From Couchioplanes azureus (GTDB lineage: Bacteria; Actinomycetota; Actinomycetes; Mycobacteriales; Micromonosporaceae), in NCBI RefSeq assembly GCF_014648355.1, contig NZ_BMQY01000010.1, positions 34,684 through 98,683 of the forward strand: 64,000 bases of DNA, in the 5' to 3' direction. Of the stretch, positions 7,972-15,700 are shown one piece after another. The notes beneath the pieces are model-generated. The model was not told the origin of the DNA. It did no database searches and saw only the letters and a list, made by a program, of their open reading frames with translations. Every line of letters starts with the position of its first letter. The first letter of the stretch is position 1. A program made the position numbers and the translations under genes.

Positions 7972-9381
7972 GTGACTGTACGCGTACGCTTCGCCCCTTC
8001 TCCGACCGGAATGTTCCATGTCGGCGGCGCCCGCTCGGCGCTGCAGAACTGGATCGTCGCCCAGCAGAGCGGCGGCGCCTTCGTCCTGCGCATCGAGGAC
8101 ACCGATGCGGCCCGCAACCGTCCGGAATGGACCGAGGGCATCATCTCCGCGCTCGACTGGATCGGCATCGAGCGCGGCACCTACGAGGGCCCGCACTTCC
8201 AGTCGTCGTACGCGGACGAGCACACCGCCGCCGCCACCCGCCTCTACGGCGAGGGCCGGGCGTACTACTGCGACTGCAGCCGCGACGACGTCGTCCAGCG
8301 CTCCGGCAACACCCACACCGGCTACGACGGTTTCTGCCGCGACCGCGCGCTCGGCCCGGGCGAGGGCCGGGCCCTGCGCTTCCGTACGCCCGACGAGGGC
8401 GCGACCGTCGTCGTCGACCTGGTCCGCGGCGAGCCGACCTTCGAGAACAAGCTCATCGAGGACTTCGTGATCGCCCGCAGCGACGGCTCGGCGGTCTTCC
8501 TGCTCGCCAACGTGGTCGACGACATGACCATGGGCATCACCCACGTCATCCGGGCCGAGGAGCACCTGCCCAACACGCCCAAGCAGCAGCTTCTCTGGGA
8601 GGCGCTGGGGGTCGAGCCGCCGGTGTGGGCGCACGTGCCGGTCATCGTCAACGAGAAGCGGCAGAAGCTGTCCAAGCGCCGCGACAAGGTCGCGCTGGAG
8701 TCGTACCGGGACGAGGGCTACCTCGCCGCCGCGATGCGCAACTATCTGATGCTGCTCGGCTGGGCGCCCAGCGGCGACCGGGAGATCGTGCCCTGGGAGA
8801 CCATCCTGCAAGAGTTCCGGCTCTCCGACGTCAACCACTCCCCCGCCTTCTTCGACGTGAAGAAGCTGCGGGCGTTCAACGGCGAGTACATCCGCGCCCT
8901 GTCCGCGGAGGAGTTCGCGGCGGTCTGCGCGCCGTGGCTCTCCGGCACCGCGACGATCCCCGCGCCGCCGTGGGACCCGGCCGCGTTCGACACCCAGGTG
9001 TTCGCCGCCGTCGCGCCGCTGGCGCAGACCCGCATCGCGGTGCTCAGCGAGATCGTCGACTACGTCGACTTCCTCTTCCTCGACGAGCCCGTCTCCGACG
9101 AGCAGTCCTGGAACAAGGCGATGAAGGAGGGCGCCGGCGACATCCTCGACGCCGCCGCGGCCGCCTTCGGCGCCCTGACCGAGTGGAAGGCCGAGCCGTT
9201 GAAGGCGGCGCTGGAGGGGGTCGGCGAGGAGCGCGGGCTCAAGCTCGGCAAGACCCAGGCCCCGGTACGGGTCGCGACGACCGGCCGTACGATCGGGCTG
9301 CCGCTCTTCGAATCGCTCGAGATCCTCGGGCGCGAGCGCACCCTCGCCCGCCTCGCGGCCGCCCGCGCGAAGCTCGGCTGA
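7972..9381 (+). CDS. gltX: Glutamate-tRNA ligase
   Basis: A 469-residue class I synthetase that charges tRNA(Glu). Signatures are SPTGMFHVGGARSAL (HIGH-type motif HVGG at 16-19), RIEDTDAAR, a Cys100-x-Cys102...Cys122 zinc-knuckle region and KLSKR at 232-236. HVGGARSAL is closer to the E. coli type than to the HVGLVRTAL form that I associate with the main actinobacterial GltX, so this could be a second or replaced copy. There is no ribosome site, but TAGGCT (7960-7965) lies 6 nt before the GTG start, fitting a leaderless mRNA. A hairpin follows the stop. Confidence 0.93.
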   Translation: MTVRVRFAPSPTGMFHVGGARSALQNWIVAQQSGGAFVLRIEDTDAARNRPEWTEGIISALDWIGIERGTYEGPHFQSSYADEHTAAATRLYGEGRAYYCDCSRDDVVQRSGNTHTGYDGFCRDRALGPGEGRALRFRTPDEGATVVVDLVRGEPTFENKLIEDFVIARSDGSAVFLLANVVDDMTMGITHVIRAEEHLPNTPKQQLLWEALGVEPPVWAHVPVIVNEKRQKLSKRRDKVALESYRDEGYLAAAMRNYLMLLGWAPSGDREIVPWETILQEFRLSDVNHSPAFFDVKKLRAFNGEYIRALSAEEFAAVCAPWLSGTATIPAPPWDPAAFDTQVFAAVAPLAQTRIAVLSEIVDYVDFLFLDEPVSDEQSWNKAMKEGAGDILDAAAAAFGALTEWKAEPLKAALEGVGEERGLKLGKTQAPVRVATTGRTIGLPLFESLEILGRERTLARLAAARAKLG

Positions 9382-9398
9382 GCCACACCCGCACGGAA

Positions 9399-9430
9399 AA
9401 TGCGCGCGCCGGGTTTCCGGCGCGCGCATT
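9399..9430. terminator. Hairpin after gltX
   Basis: A 14-bp perfect stem (9399-9412 with 9417-9430) closes a GTTT loop 17 bp after the gltX stop. There is no long T tract, as is common in high-GC actinobacteria. Confidence 0.7.
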
Positions 9431-9528
9431 ACCGTATCCGGCCACGCTCTCGCCATCGCTGAACGTCGTAGCGGTATGACTGTCAGCAGCACGGGTGACG
9501 TGGTGATCCATGGCTTGCGATCGCTGGG

Positions 9529-9552
9529 TACTATTCGCGCGCTGATCAGCGC
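9529..9552 (+). promoter_or_regulatory. Putative -10 element with adjacent palindrome
   Basis: TACTAT at 9529-9534 is followed after 4 bp by the perfect 14-bp palindrome GCGC-TGATCA-GCGC (9539-9552), placed where a transcription start would lie. It is about 140 bp upstream of the secreted-protein gene at 9692. A good -35 is not visible. Confidence 0.35.
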
Positions 9553-9691
9553 TTGCCCCACCCTGCCCAGGACCGATTCCGGATGGCTCCAAAGGCCATC
9601 GCCCCGGGATGCGCCCGGACGGCTCCACAGGGAGGCTGGGGGAAGCGCGCGGCGGAGCAGTGTCCATCACGTTGGCGGGGGAGGCCGGACG

Positions 9692-10384
9692 ATGGCTCGA
9701 GGGATGTTCGGAAGGCTGGTCTCGGCGACCGGCGTACTGGCCGCGATGATGGTCCTGGGTGCCGGGCTCGCACCGGCCGCGCATGCCGCGCCGCCGCCGC
9801 TGCGCGAGGAATCCCCGGCCGCGGCGCCGAAGGCGTCGGCGAAGCCCACCAGCCTCGAGATCTCCGGCACGGACGCCAACAAGATCGTCATCCAGCAGGC
9901 GGACCGCCCGGAGCTGTTCCAGCGCGTGCTCGGCGAGGTCAACTGGCTCTCCGGGGCGGAGCCGACCACGAACAAGCCCAAGGCGGACAAGCTCGGTCCG
10001 AAATACACCATCACCGTGCTGGCCGGGGAGAAGGCCACCCAGCTGTACGACCTCTACCCGCTCGCCTCCGGCGGGCCGCGGGCGTTCCGGCCGGAGAAGC
10101 AGCCGGCCGGCCGCAAGAGCGCCGGCTGGTTCTACGGCCGGCTCACCATGTCGGAGTCGCTGCGCGTGAGCGGCGTCCCGCTCAAGGAGAAGCCGGACGT
10201 GGTCAGCGGCGGCATCGGCGGCGGCATCGGCGAGAAGGTGGACTCGACGGAGCTGGACCCCGTGGCGGTCGGCAGCGACGTGTTCAGCCAGATGCGGCGG
10301 CTGTTCCTCATCAACGTGGCCGTGCTGCTGGTGGTCCTGGCCGGCCTGGGCGGCGTCGCCTTCCTGATCCGCCGCCGGGTCTAG
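9692..10384 (+). CDS. Secreted, C-terminally membrane-anchored protein of unknown function
   Basis: A 230-residue protein with an N-terminal signal peptide (hydrophobic core about 10-26, cleavage likely after AAHA) and a single C-terminal helix (VAVLLVVLAGLGGVAFLI) followed by RRRV. It is probably anchored with the bulk outside the cell. The middle contains a charged domain with no motif I recognise. GGGGGAGG lies 8 nt before the ATG at 9692; the open frame extends upstream to 9476, but that part lacks support. The 310-bp region before it holds the gltX hairpin and a candidate promoter. Confidence 0.7.
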   Translation: MARGMFGRLVSATGVLAAMMVLGAGLAPAAHAAPPPLREESPAAAPKASAKPTSLEISGTDANKIVIQQADRPELFQRVLGEVNWLSGAEPTTNKPKADKLGPKYTITVLAGEKATQLYDLYPLASGGPRAFRPEKQPAGRKSAGWFYGRLTMSESLRVSGVPLKEKPDVVSGGIGGGIGEKVDSTELDPVAVGSDVFSQMRRLFLINVAVLLVVLAGLGGVAFLIRRRV

Positions 10385-10466
10385 CCGGCCCAGCCGCCGC
10401 AGCGGCGACGGTCTCCCGTGTGGACGTGCCCCGCCGCCTGCTCGGGCCGGTGGACCGGCGGGCCGG

Positions 10467-11231
10467 TCAGCCGGACGGGCGGACCGGGATCTTGAAGATC
10501 GGGCAGTCCAGGGCGGGCGCGTTGCAGCGCTCGCCCAGGCCGAAGGCGTCCGGCAGCCGGGGATCGGTCGCCGCGTCGGCCAGTTCGCGGGTCGTCAACG
10601 GCGGCTCGCCGCGCTCGCCGTCGCCGGTGCCGCGCTCACCCGTGGCCTGGACGACGACCGTGCGGCCGTCCACCGCCCGCCGGGCGATCACCTGGCGCAC
10701 CTGCCAGTCCTCGTCGGCGGTGTCGGCGTAGCGGGCGTACTCGATGCCGGCCCGGGTCCGGTCGGGGCGGGCACAGGCGGTCTCGTCGGCGAGCACCGGC
10801 AGGCAGATCCCGGCCGGAGCGTCGAAGACGGCCACCTCGATCATGCCGTGCGGCTGCCCGTCGGAGTCCATCACCGCGTACTGCCGCCAGCCGGAACCCG
10901 AGGCCGGCGGGCGCGGCACGATCTGGTAGTTCTTCGCGTCGATGGGCGGTGCCAGCACCTTCAGGACCGGGTCGAGCTCCGCGGACGGCCGGGGCTGGGC
11001 GACCGGGACCGCGGCGGCCGAGGGCGGCTTCGGGCCGGGCAGCAGGACGGTGGTGAGCGCGTATCCGAGCAGCACGACGATCACCACGGCGACCAGGCCG
11101 GCCAGGATCACCGAGCGGGCGCGGCGGCGGCGCAGCCGGTCCGCGCGCTGGAAGATGTCCTCGACCGCGTCGCCGAGGGGCGGCTCGCCCGCACAGGCCC
11201 GTTCCAGCACGGCGGTCATGGCGGCACTCAT
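10467..11231 (-). CDS. Single-pass membrane protein next to a SigE-family sigma factor (possible anti-sigma factor)
   Basis: A 254-residue protein: a short cytoplasmic N-terminus of about 40 residues ending in RRRRAR, one transmembrane helix (about 41-64), and an extracytoplasmic domain with four cysteines. It is 50 bp downstream of a sigma factor gene in the same direction, the position of an anti-sigma factor. However, the N-terminus lacks the HxxxCxxC zinc anti-sigma motif, so that role is inferred from context only. The start could be the ATG at 11231, the adjacent GTG, or an ATG 12 bp further in. Confidence 0.6.
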   Translation of the reverse strand: MSAAMTAVLERACAGEPPLGDAVEDIFQRADRLRRRRARSVILAGLVAVVIVVLLGYALTTVLLPGPKPPSAAAVPVAQPRPSAELDPVLKVLAPPIDAKNYQIVPRPPASGSGWRQYAVMDSDGQPHGMIEVAVFDAPAGICLPVLADETACARPDRTRAGIEYARYADTADEDWQVRQVIARRAVDGRTVVVQATGERGTGDGERGEPPLTTRELADAATDPRLPDAFGLGERCNAPALDCPIFKIPVRPSG

Positions 11232-11280
11232 CACGCCACCGCCCGGGAGCAGACGGCAGCGGCGTGGTGGTGGCCTTCCA

Positions 11281-11757
11281 TCACGCCACCGCCGGCTGGG
11301 TCGCCCGGAGCAGGGCGTCGAAGGCGGCCAGCCCCTCCGCCTCGTACTCGGTGACCTTGTTGGCGTCCAGGCCCAGGACGTCCGCGGTCTCGGTGACGGC
11401 GAGGTGGCAGAAGTGGTGCAGCACCAGCACCGCCCGGCATTTCGGGGACAGGCGGCGCAGGGCGTCCAGCACCAGCACGGTGTAGACGTCGCTCAGGGCC
11501 GCGTCCGCGTCGGACGCGCCGCGGTCGGTGGCCTCGGGCGGGGCGACGAAGACGTGCTCGCGGCGGCCGTGGGAGGGCTTGAACGCGGCCATCAGGTCGC
11601 CGTAGGCCCAGAGGTCCAGGTCGCCGACGTCGGGATCGGTCAGTGCCCGGGCGAGGGTGGCACGGGCGAGGTCGCCGGCCCGCTCCCAGTCGCCGCACAT
11701 CAGGAACGCGGCGCGGCGCAGGTGGACGTATCGCTGTGCCACGTAGTCGTCGGTCAT
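11281..11757 (-). CDS. SigE-family ECF RNA polymerase sigma factor
   Basis: A 158-residue ECF sigma factor of the short SigE family common in Actinobacteria. Region 2 is at the N-terminus (YVAQRYVHLRRAAFLMCGD), and region 4 (about 105-150) has a helix-turn-helix in LSPKCRAVLVLHHFCHLAVT and VLGLDANKVTEYEAEGLAAF. GGAGGG sits just upstream of the ATG at 11757. The gene lies between a TetR-type regulator and a membrane protein that may restrain it, all on the same strand. The -10/-35 readers are diverged enough that a target promoter cannot be guessed. Confidence 0.75.
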   Translation of the reverse strand: MTDDYVAQRYVHLRRAAFLMCGDWERAGDLARATLARALTDPDVGDLDLWAYGDLMAAFKPSHGRREHVFVAPPEATDRGASDADAALSDVYTVLVLDALRRLSPKCRAVLVLHHFCHLAVTETADVLGLDANKVTEYEAEGLAAFDALLRATQPAVA

Positions 11758-11822
11758 CGCGCCCTCCGTACCTTTTGCACCTTTATAGGGCACGAGGACG
11801 GGGGCGCGGCGCGGAACGGCGG

Positions 11823-12611
11823 TCACGCGACCCGGACGGTGACCTCCACGAGGCGGATCAGGTCGTCGAGATCGGCGTCGAACTCGGCGTCGGCCGACAG
11901 CCCGGGCCCGGGCAGGGAAGCCGGCTCAGCCGGGGAAGCCGGGGACGGCGGCTCGGCCGGCAAAGGCGAGGACGGCGGAGACGGCGACCCGGCCGGCGAA
12001 GGCGAGGGCGGCGGGGGCGGCGGCTCGGAGGAGGAGGAGGAGGAGGAGGAGGACGGGTCCGGCTCCGGTTCCGCCGGGCGGCCGGGCGGGAGACCACCGG
12101 TCACCTCGCCGGTCGTGTAGCCGAGCAGGAAGGCGCAGATCATCCGGGTCAGCCGTGGCACCTCGGCGGCGGGCACCCCGGCGTCGTGCAGCGTGCCGCG
12201 CAAAGCCGCGGTCAGCCACGATCCCCCGGGCGACGGGCGGTTGAGCAGCAGCGGATACGCCGCCGGGTGCCGCCGGGACAGCTCGCGGACCGCCCGGCCG
12301 AGCGCCCGCAGGCGCTGCCGCCAGTCGATGCCCGCCGGGTCGGCTCCGTAGGCCGAACCGAGTTCCAGGTGCAGCAGGTCGACCAGTCCGTCGAGCAACG
12401 CGTCCTTGCCACCCACGTACGGGTAGAGCGCCATCGAGGTGAGCCCGACCCGTTCGGCCACGGCTCGCATGGACATGGCGGCCAGCCCGCGCTCGTCGAC
12501 GAGGGCCAGGGCCTGGTCGAGGATCAGCCGTCTCTTGTCGTCCACCCGCACACCGTGTCGGCAGCCGACCGGCCGGGGCACCGGACGCGCCGGAGCACGA
12601 CCGTCAGTCAC
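11823..12611 (-). CDS. TetR-family transcriptional regulator with low-complexity insertion
   Basis: A 262-residue TetR-like repressor. The DNA-binding domain lies at about 25-70 with the helix-turn-helix in AMSMRAVAERVGLTSMALYP, and the C-terminal domain is of the tetracycline-repressor type (RMICAFLLGYTTGEVTGG). A Ser/Pro/Ala tract of roughly 65 residues, including nine consecutive serines encoded by a GGA/GAG microsatellite (about 12029-12052), interrupts the last helices before the normal end DADLDDLIRLVEVTV. The N-terminal start is uncertain; a GTG near residue 22 would give a more typical length. It precedes the sigma factor gene in the same direction. Confidence 0.8.
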   Translation of the reverse strand: MTDGRAPARPVPRPVGCRHGVRVDDKRRLILDQALALVDERGLAAMSMRAVAERVGLTSMALYPYVGGKDALLDGLVDLLHLELGSAYGADPAGIDWRQRLRALGRAVRELSRRHPAAYPLLLNRPSPGGSWLTAALRGTLHDAGVPAAEVPRLTRMICAFLLGYTTGEVTGGLPPGRPAEPEPDPSSSSSSSSSEPPPPPPSPSPAGSPSPPSSPLPAEPPSPASPAEPASLPGPGLSADAEFDADLDDLIRLVEVTVRVA

Positions 12612-12665
12612 CCCACCGGGTGAGCACCCGGCGGCCGACCCACGGCCGGGCAGCCGGGCGAATTC

Positions 12666-12908
12666 TCAGCACCAGCGGCCGGGCGGGCGGCCGCGGCCTG
12701 CCGCGCGGCGCCGGGGGCGCACGGCGCCGTGCAGGTGGGCTCCCGCCCAGCCGCGCAGCTCCGACCGGCAGCCGACGCGGTGCGGGACCTCGTCCGCCGG
12801 CTCCTCGCCGGCCGGCGCCACGGCGAGCACGGCAGCGTCGGGCGCGGCGGACTGCTTCTCCTCCGAGTCGTGCTCCGTGTCGGGGCGTCCGCCCTCGTGG
12901 TCCGTCAC
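12666..12908 (-). CDS. Small hypothetical protein
   Basis: An 80-residue frame starting at GTG 12908 behind a very good ribosome site (AAGGAGG, 6 nt spacing). The N-terminal half is acidic and the C-terminal half is Arg/Gly-rich; no motif is recognised. It occupies part of the 520-bp space between the TetR gene and fasR, on the opposite strand from fasR. The ribosome site is the main support. Confidence 0.42.
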   Translation of the reverse strand: MTDHEGGRPDTEHDSEEKQSAAPDAAVLAVAPAGEEPADEVPHRVGCRSELRGWAGAHLHGAVRPRRRAAGRGRPPGRWC

Positions 12909-13135
12909 TTCCGCCTCCTTCCGCCGGTCGCCGGTATCCGGTCTGATCGGCACCGCGCCGCCCGGGTTGACCCTCTGCGGGCCGCCGGTCCGCGCGGTGC
13001 TAGGACGACACCATGCCAGGTCACCGACTGGAACTGGGGGCAAGGCGCACCGCTATTACGGACAAAGTGCCCAAAAGGTGCGACAATGTGGTCCGCGACA
13101 CCCCCGGCGCACCGGGCCCCTGACATGCTGGGCGG

Positions 13136-14332
13136 GTGGCAGAGCGCGACAGGTCCGGGGGTACGGCCAAGCGCCCGCCCCTGGCCGCCACCCTGCGCCG
13201 GGTCGAACGCAGCGCCGGCGCCCTGGCCTCGGCGAGCGTGGCCCGGATGGACGAGACGCTGCCGTGGTTCCGGGCGCTCCCGGCCGACCAGCGCTCCTCG
13301 ATCATGCTCGTCGCCCAGGCCGGCGTGCGGTCCCTGGTCGAGTGGCTGCGCTCGGGCGGCACGGCGGCCGGCACCCAGGAGATCTCCGACGAGGTCTTCG
13401 CCGCGGCGCCGCGCGCGCTGGCCCGCTCGATCACGCTGACCCAGACCGTGCAGCTCATCAAGGTCACCATCGACGTCGCCGAGTCGCAGGTCGCCCACCT
13501 GGCCGCGGCCGGCGAGGAGGACGCCCTCACCGAGGCCATCCTCAAGTTCTCCCGGGAGATCGCGTTCTCCGCCGCCCGGGTGTACGCCCGCGCCGCCGAG
13601 TCGCGCGGCGCGTGGGACGCCCGGCTGCAGGCCCTGCTCGTCGACGCCCTGCTGCGCGGCGACTCCTCCGACGTGCTGGCCAGCCGGGCGGCGGCGCTGG
13701 GCTGGGCGGACGCCCCGCCGGTCGCGGTCGTGGTGGGGCGGTCCCCCGGCGGCGACCACACCGCCGTGCTGCACACCGTCTACCGGGCCGCCCGGCGCGC
13801 CCGGGTGGAGGTCATCGGCGGCGTGCACGGCGACCGGCTGGTGGTGGTGATGGGCGGCGCCACGGATCCGATGGCCATCGCCAGACAGCTCGCCGCCGCC
13901 TTCGGGGAGGGACCGGTCGTCGTCGGGCCCGCCGTACCGTCGCTGGATCACGCCACCGAGTCGGCGCGCGCGGCCCTCGCGGGTTTCCGGGCCGCGCCCG
14001 CGTGGCCCGGCGCGCCCAACCCGGTGGCCGCGGAGGCCCTGCTGCCCGAGCGGGCCCTGGCCGGCGACTCCGAGGCGCGCCGGGCGCTGCGGCACGACGC
14101 GTACGGGGCCCTGGCGCGCGCCGGCGGCGGCCTGCTCGAAACCCTCGACGCGTTCTTCGCCGCGGGTGGCGTCCTGGAGAGCGCGGCACGGGAGCTCTTC
14201 GTGCATCCGAACACTGTGCGATACCGGCTCAAGCGGGTCGCCGAAGTAACCGGATTGTCCCCTTTGGACGGCCGGGACGCGTTCGCGCTGCGGATGGCGC
14301 TCACCATCGGCCGGCTCGATCCTGCGAGCTAA
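13136..14332 (+). CDS. fasR: PucR-type transcriptional regulator of fatty acid synthesis (FasR)
   Basis: A 398-residue regulator with a C-terminal PucR/CdaR helix-turn-helix (about 340-390: ESAARELFVHPNTVRYRLKR) and a long N-terminal helical region with no known enzyme domain. It lies immediately upstream of and codirectional with fabD-fabH-acpP-fabF, the position of FasR in Streptomyces, which activates this operon, and of Rv2242 in mycobacteria. The assignment rests on domain and position. An inverted repeat in the 165-bp gap before fabD is a candidate binding site. Confidence 0.9.
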   Translation: MAERDRSGGTAKRPPLAATLRRVERSAGALASASVARMDETLPWFRALPADQRSSIMLVAQAGVRSLVEWLRSGGTAAGTQEISDEVFAAAPRALARSITLTQTVQLIKVTIDVAESQVAHLAAAGEEDALTEAILKFSREIAFSAARVYARAAESRGAWDARLQALLVDALLRGDSSDVLASRAAALGWADAPPVAVVVGRSPGGDHTAVLHTVYRAARRARVEVIGGVHGDRLVVVMGGATDPMAIARQLAAAFGEGPVVVGPAVPSLDHATESARAALAGFRAAPAWPGAPNPVAAEALLPERALAGDSEARRALRHDAYGALARAGGGLLETLDAFFAAGGVLESAARELFVHPNTVRYRLKRVAEVTGLSPLDGRDAFALRMALTIGRLDPAS

Positions 14333-14378
14333 ATCACCCCAACGATCGATGGGTCGGTCGGTGACGACAGCCCGGGAA

Positions 14379-14415
14379 AAACACCACCCAAGGGACAAAT
14401 CAGGGGGTGGTTTGT
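14379..14415 (+). promoter_or_regulatory. Inverted repeat in the fabD promoter region, candidate FasR operator
   Basis: Arms AAACACCACCC (14379-14389) and GGGTGGTTTGT (14405-14415) are inverted with 9 of 11 matches and a 15-bp spacer, 82 bp before the fabD start. The inner 7 bp (ACCACCC/GGGTGGT) match perfectly. Position between fasR and fabD suggests an operator; no protection data are implied. Confidence 0.45.
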
Positions 14416-14496
14416 AGGATCCCCACAACGCGAGTCGTAGGGTTTGGTCTCCCGCGGCAACCGCGGAACCCACTCGCATCCGGAAGAGTCGAGGTC

Positions 14497-15669
14497 GTGC
14501 TCGCCGTACTCTCGCCCGGCCAGGGCTCCCAGAAGCCCGGCTTCCTCTCCCCTTGGCTCGAACTCCCCGGCGCCGAGGCGCGCCTCAAGTGGTGGTCCGC
14601 CCTCGCCGGCCTCGACCTGATCCACCTCGGCACCCAGGCCGACGCCGACGAGATCAAGGACACCGCACGCACCCAGCCCCTGCTCGTCGCCGCCGCCCTG
14701 CTCGCCGGCGAGCACCTTCCGCTGTACGACGTCGGCCTGGTCGCCGGCCACAGCGTCGGCGAGCTCGGCGCCGCCGCGCTCGCCGGGGTACTGCCCGCCG
14801 AGGCGGCGATCACCCTCGCCGGCGTCCGCGGCCGCGAGATGGCCGCCGCCTGCGCGCTCGAACCGACCGGCATGAGCGCCGTGCTCGGCGGCGACGCCGA
14901 GACCGTGGTCGCCGCGATCGAGCAGCACGGCCTCTACCCGGCCAACCGCAACGGCGCCGGCCAGATCGTCGCCGCGGGCGCCGTCGACGCGCTCGCCAAG
15001 TTCGCCGCCGAGCCGCCCGAGGGCGCCCGGGTGCGGGCGCTGGCCGTCGCCGGCGCGTTCCACACCCCGTACATGGCCCCGGCCGAGCAGGCGCTGGCCG
15101 CCGTGGCCGGCGGCGTCACCGTGGCCGACCCCGGCCGCATCCTGCTGTCGAACCTGGACGGCGCCGCCGTCGTCCGCGGCCGCGAGATGGTGCAGCGCCT
15201 GGTCCGGCAGGTGACCGCGCCGGTGCGCTGGGACCTGGTCATGCGGACCCTGCGCGACCTCGGGGTCACCGGCATCGTCGAGCTGCCGCCCGCCGGCACC
15301 CTGGCCGGCCTGGTGAAGCGGGAGCTCAAGGGCGAGCACGCGCCGGAGATCGTCACCCTCAACACCCCGGACGACCTCCCCGCCGCGCGGGACCTCATCG
15401 CCCGGCACGGCATGGTGCCCAGCCTCGAACCGACGCCGGTGTTCCGCGTGGTCGTGGCCAGCAGCGCCGGCACGTTCCAGCCGGCCGAGGGCCTCGACGA
15501 GGGCGCGGCCGTCCGCAGCGGCCAGGTGATCGGCAGCGTGGTGACCCGGCAGGGCCCGGTCGAGGTCAGCGCCCACGCCGCCGGCGTGCTGACCGAGTGG
15601 CTCGCCCACCACGACGACCCGGTGGCCCCCGGCCAGCCGGTCGCCCGCATCGGCGGGCACCAGGAGTGA
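14497..15669 (+). CDS. fabD: Malonyl-CoA:ACP transacylase with C-terminal biotinyl/lipoyl-like domain
   Basis: A 390-residue protein that loads malonyl groups onto ACP for fatty acid elongation. The acyltransferase domain (1-300) has LSPGQGSQKPG, the nucleophile motif GHSVGELG, active-site His in VAGAFHTPYM and LVRQVTAPVRW. It is about 80 residues longer than E. coli FabD (309). Residues about 313-390 resemble a biotinyl/lipoyl hammerhead (VRSGQVIGSV, EVSAHAAGVLTEWL, DDPVAPGQPVARI) but lack the MKM-type attachment lysine. The open frame goes back to 14407; GTG 14497 is chosen because family homology starts there and GGAAGAG lies 8 nt upstream. First gene of the FAS II operon. Confidence 0.93.
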   Translation: MLAVLSPGQGSQKPGFLSPWLELPGAEARLKWWSALAGLDLIHLGTQADADEIKDTARTQPLLVAAALLAGEHLPLYDVGLVAGHSVGELGAAALAGVLPAEAAITLAGVRGREMAAACALEPTGMSAVLGGDAETVVAAIEQHGLYPANRNGAGQIVAAGAVDALAKFAAEPPEGARVRALAVAGAFHTPYMAPAEQALAAVAGGVTVADPGRILLSNLDGAAVVRGREMVQRLVRQVTAPVRWDLVMRTLRDLGVTGIVELPPAGTLAGLVKRELKGEHAPEIVTLNTPDDLPAARDLIARHGMVPSLEPTPVFRVVVASSAGTFQPAEGLDEGAAVRSGQVIGSVVTRQGPVEVSAHAAGVLTEWLAHHDDPVAPGQPVARIGGHQE

Positions 15670-15700
15670 CCCCGCCAATCGCGGCCGAAGGAGGAGCACC

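Noticed and set aside
7981..8070. HVGG in GltX as a broken HIGH motif
   Set aside because: HVGG is normal for GluRS (same in E. coli type), so it is not a defect; only the ArgRS change was kept as anomalous.
14333..14496. Riboswitch in the fabD leader
   Set aside because: Only a spaced dyad is present, which fits an operator better; no recognised aptamer core.
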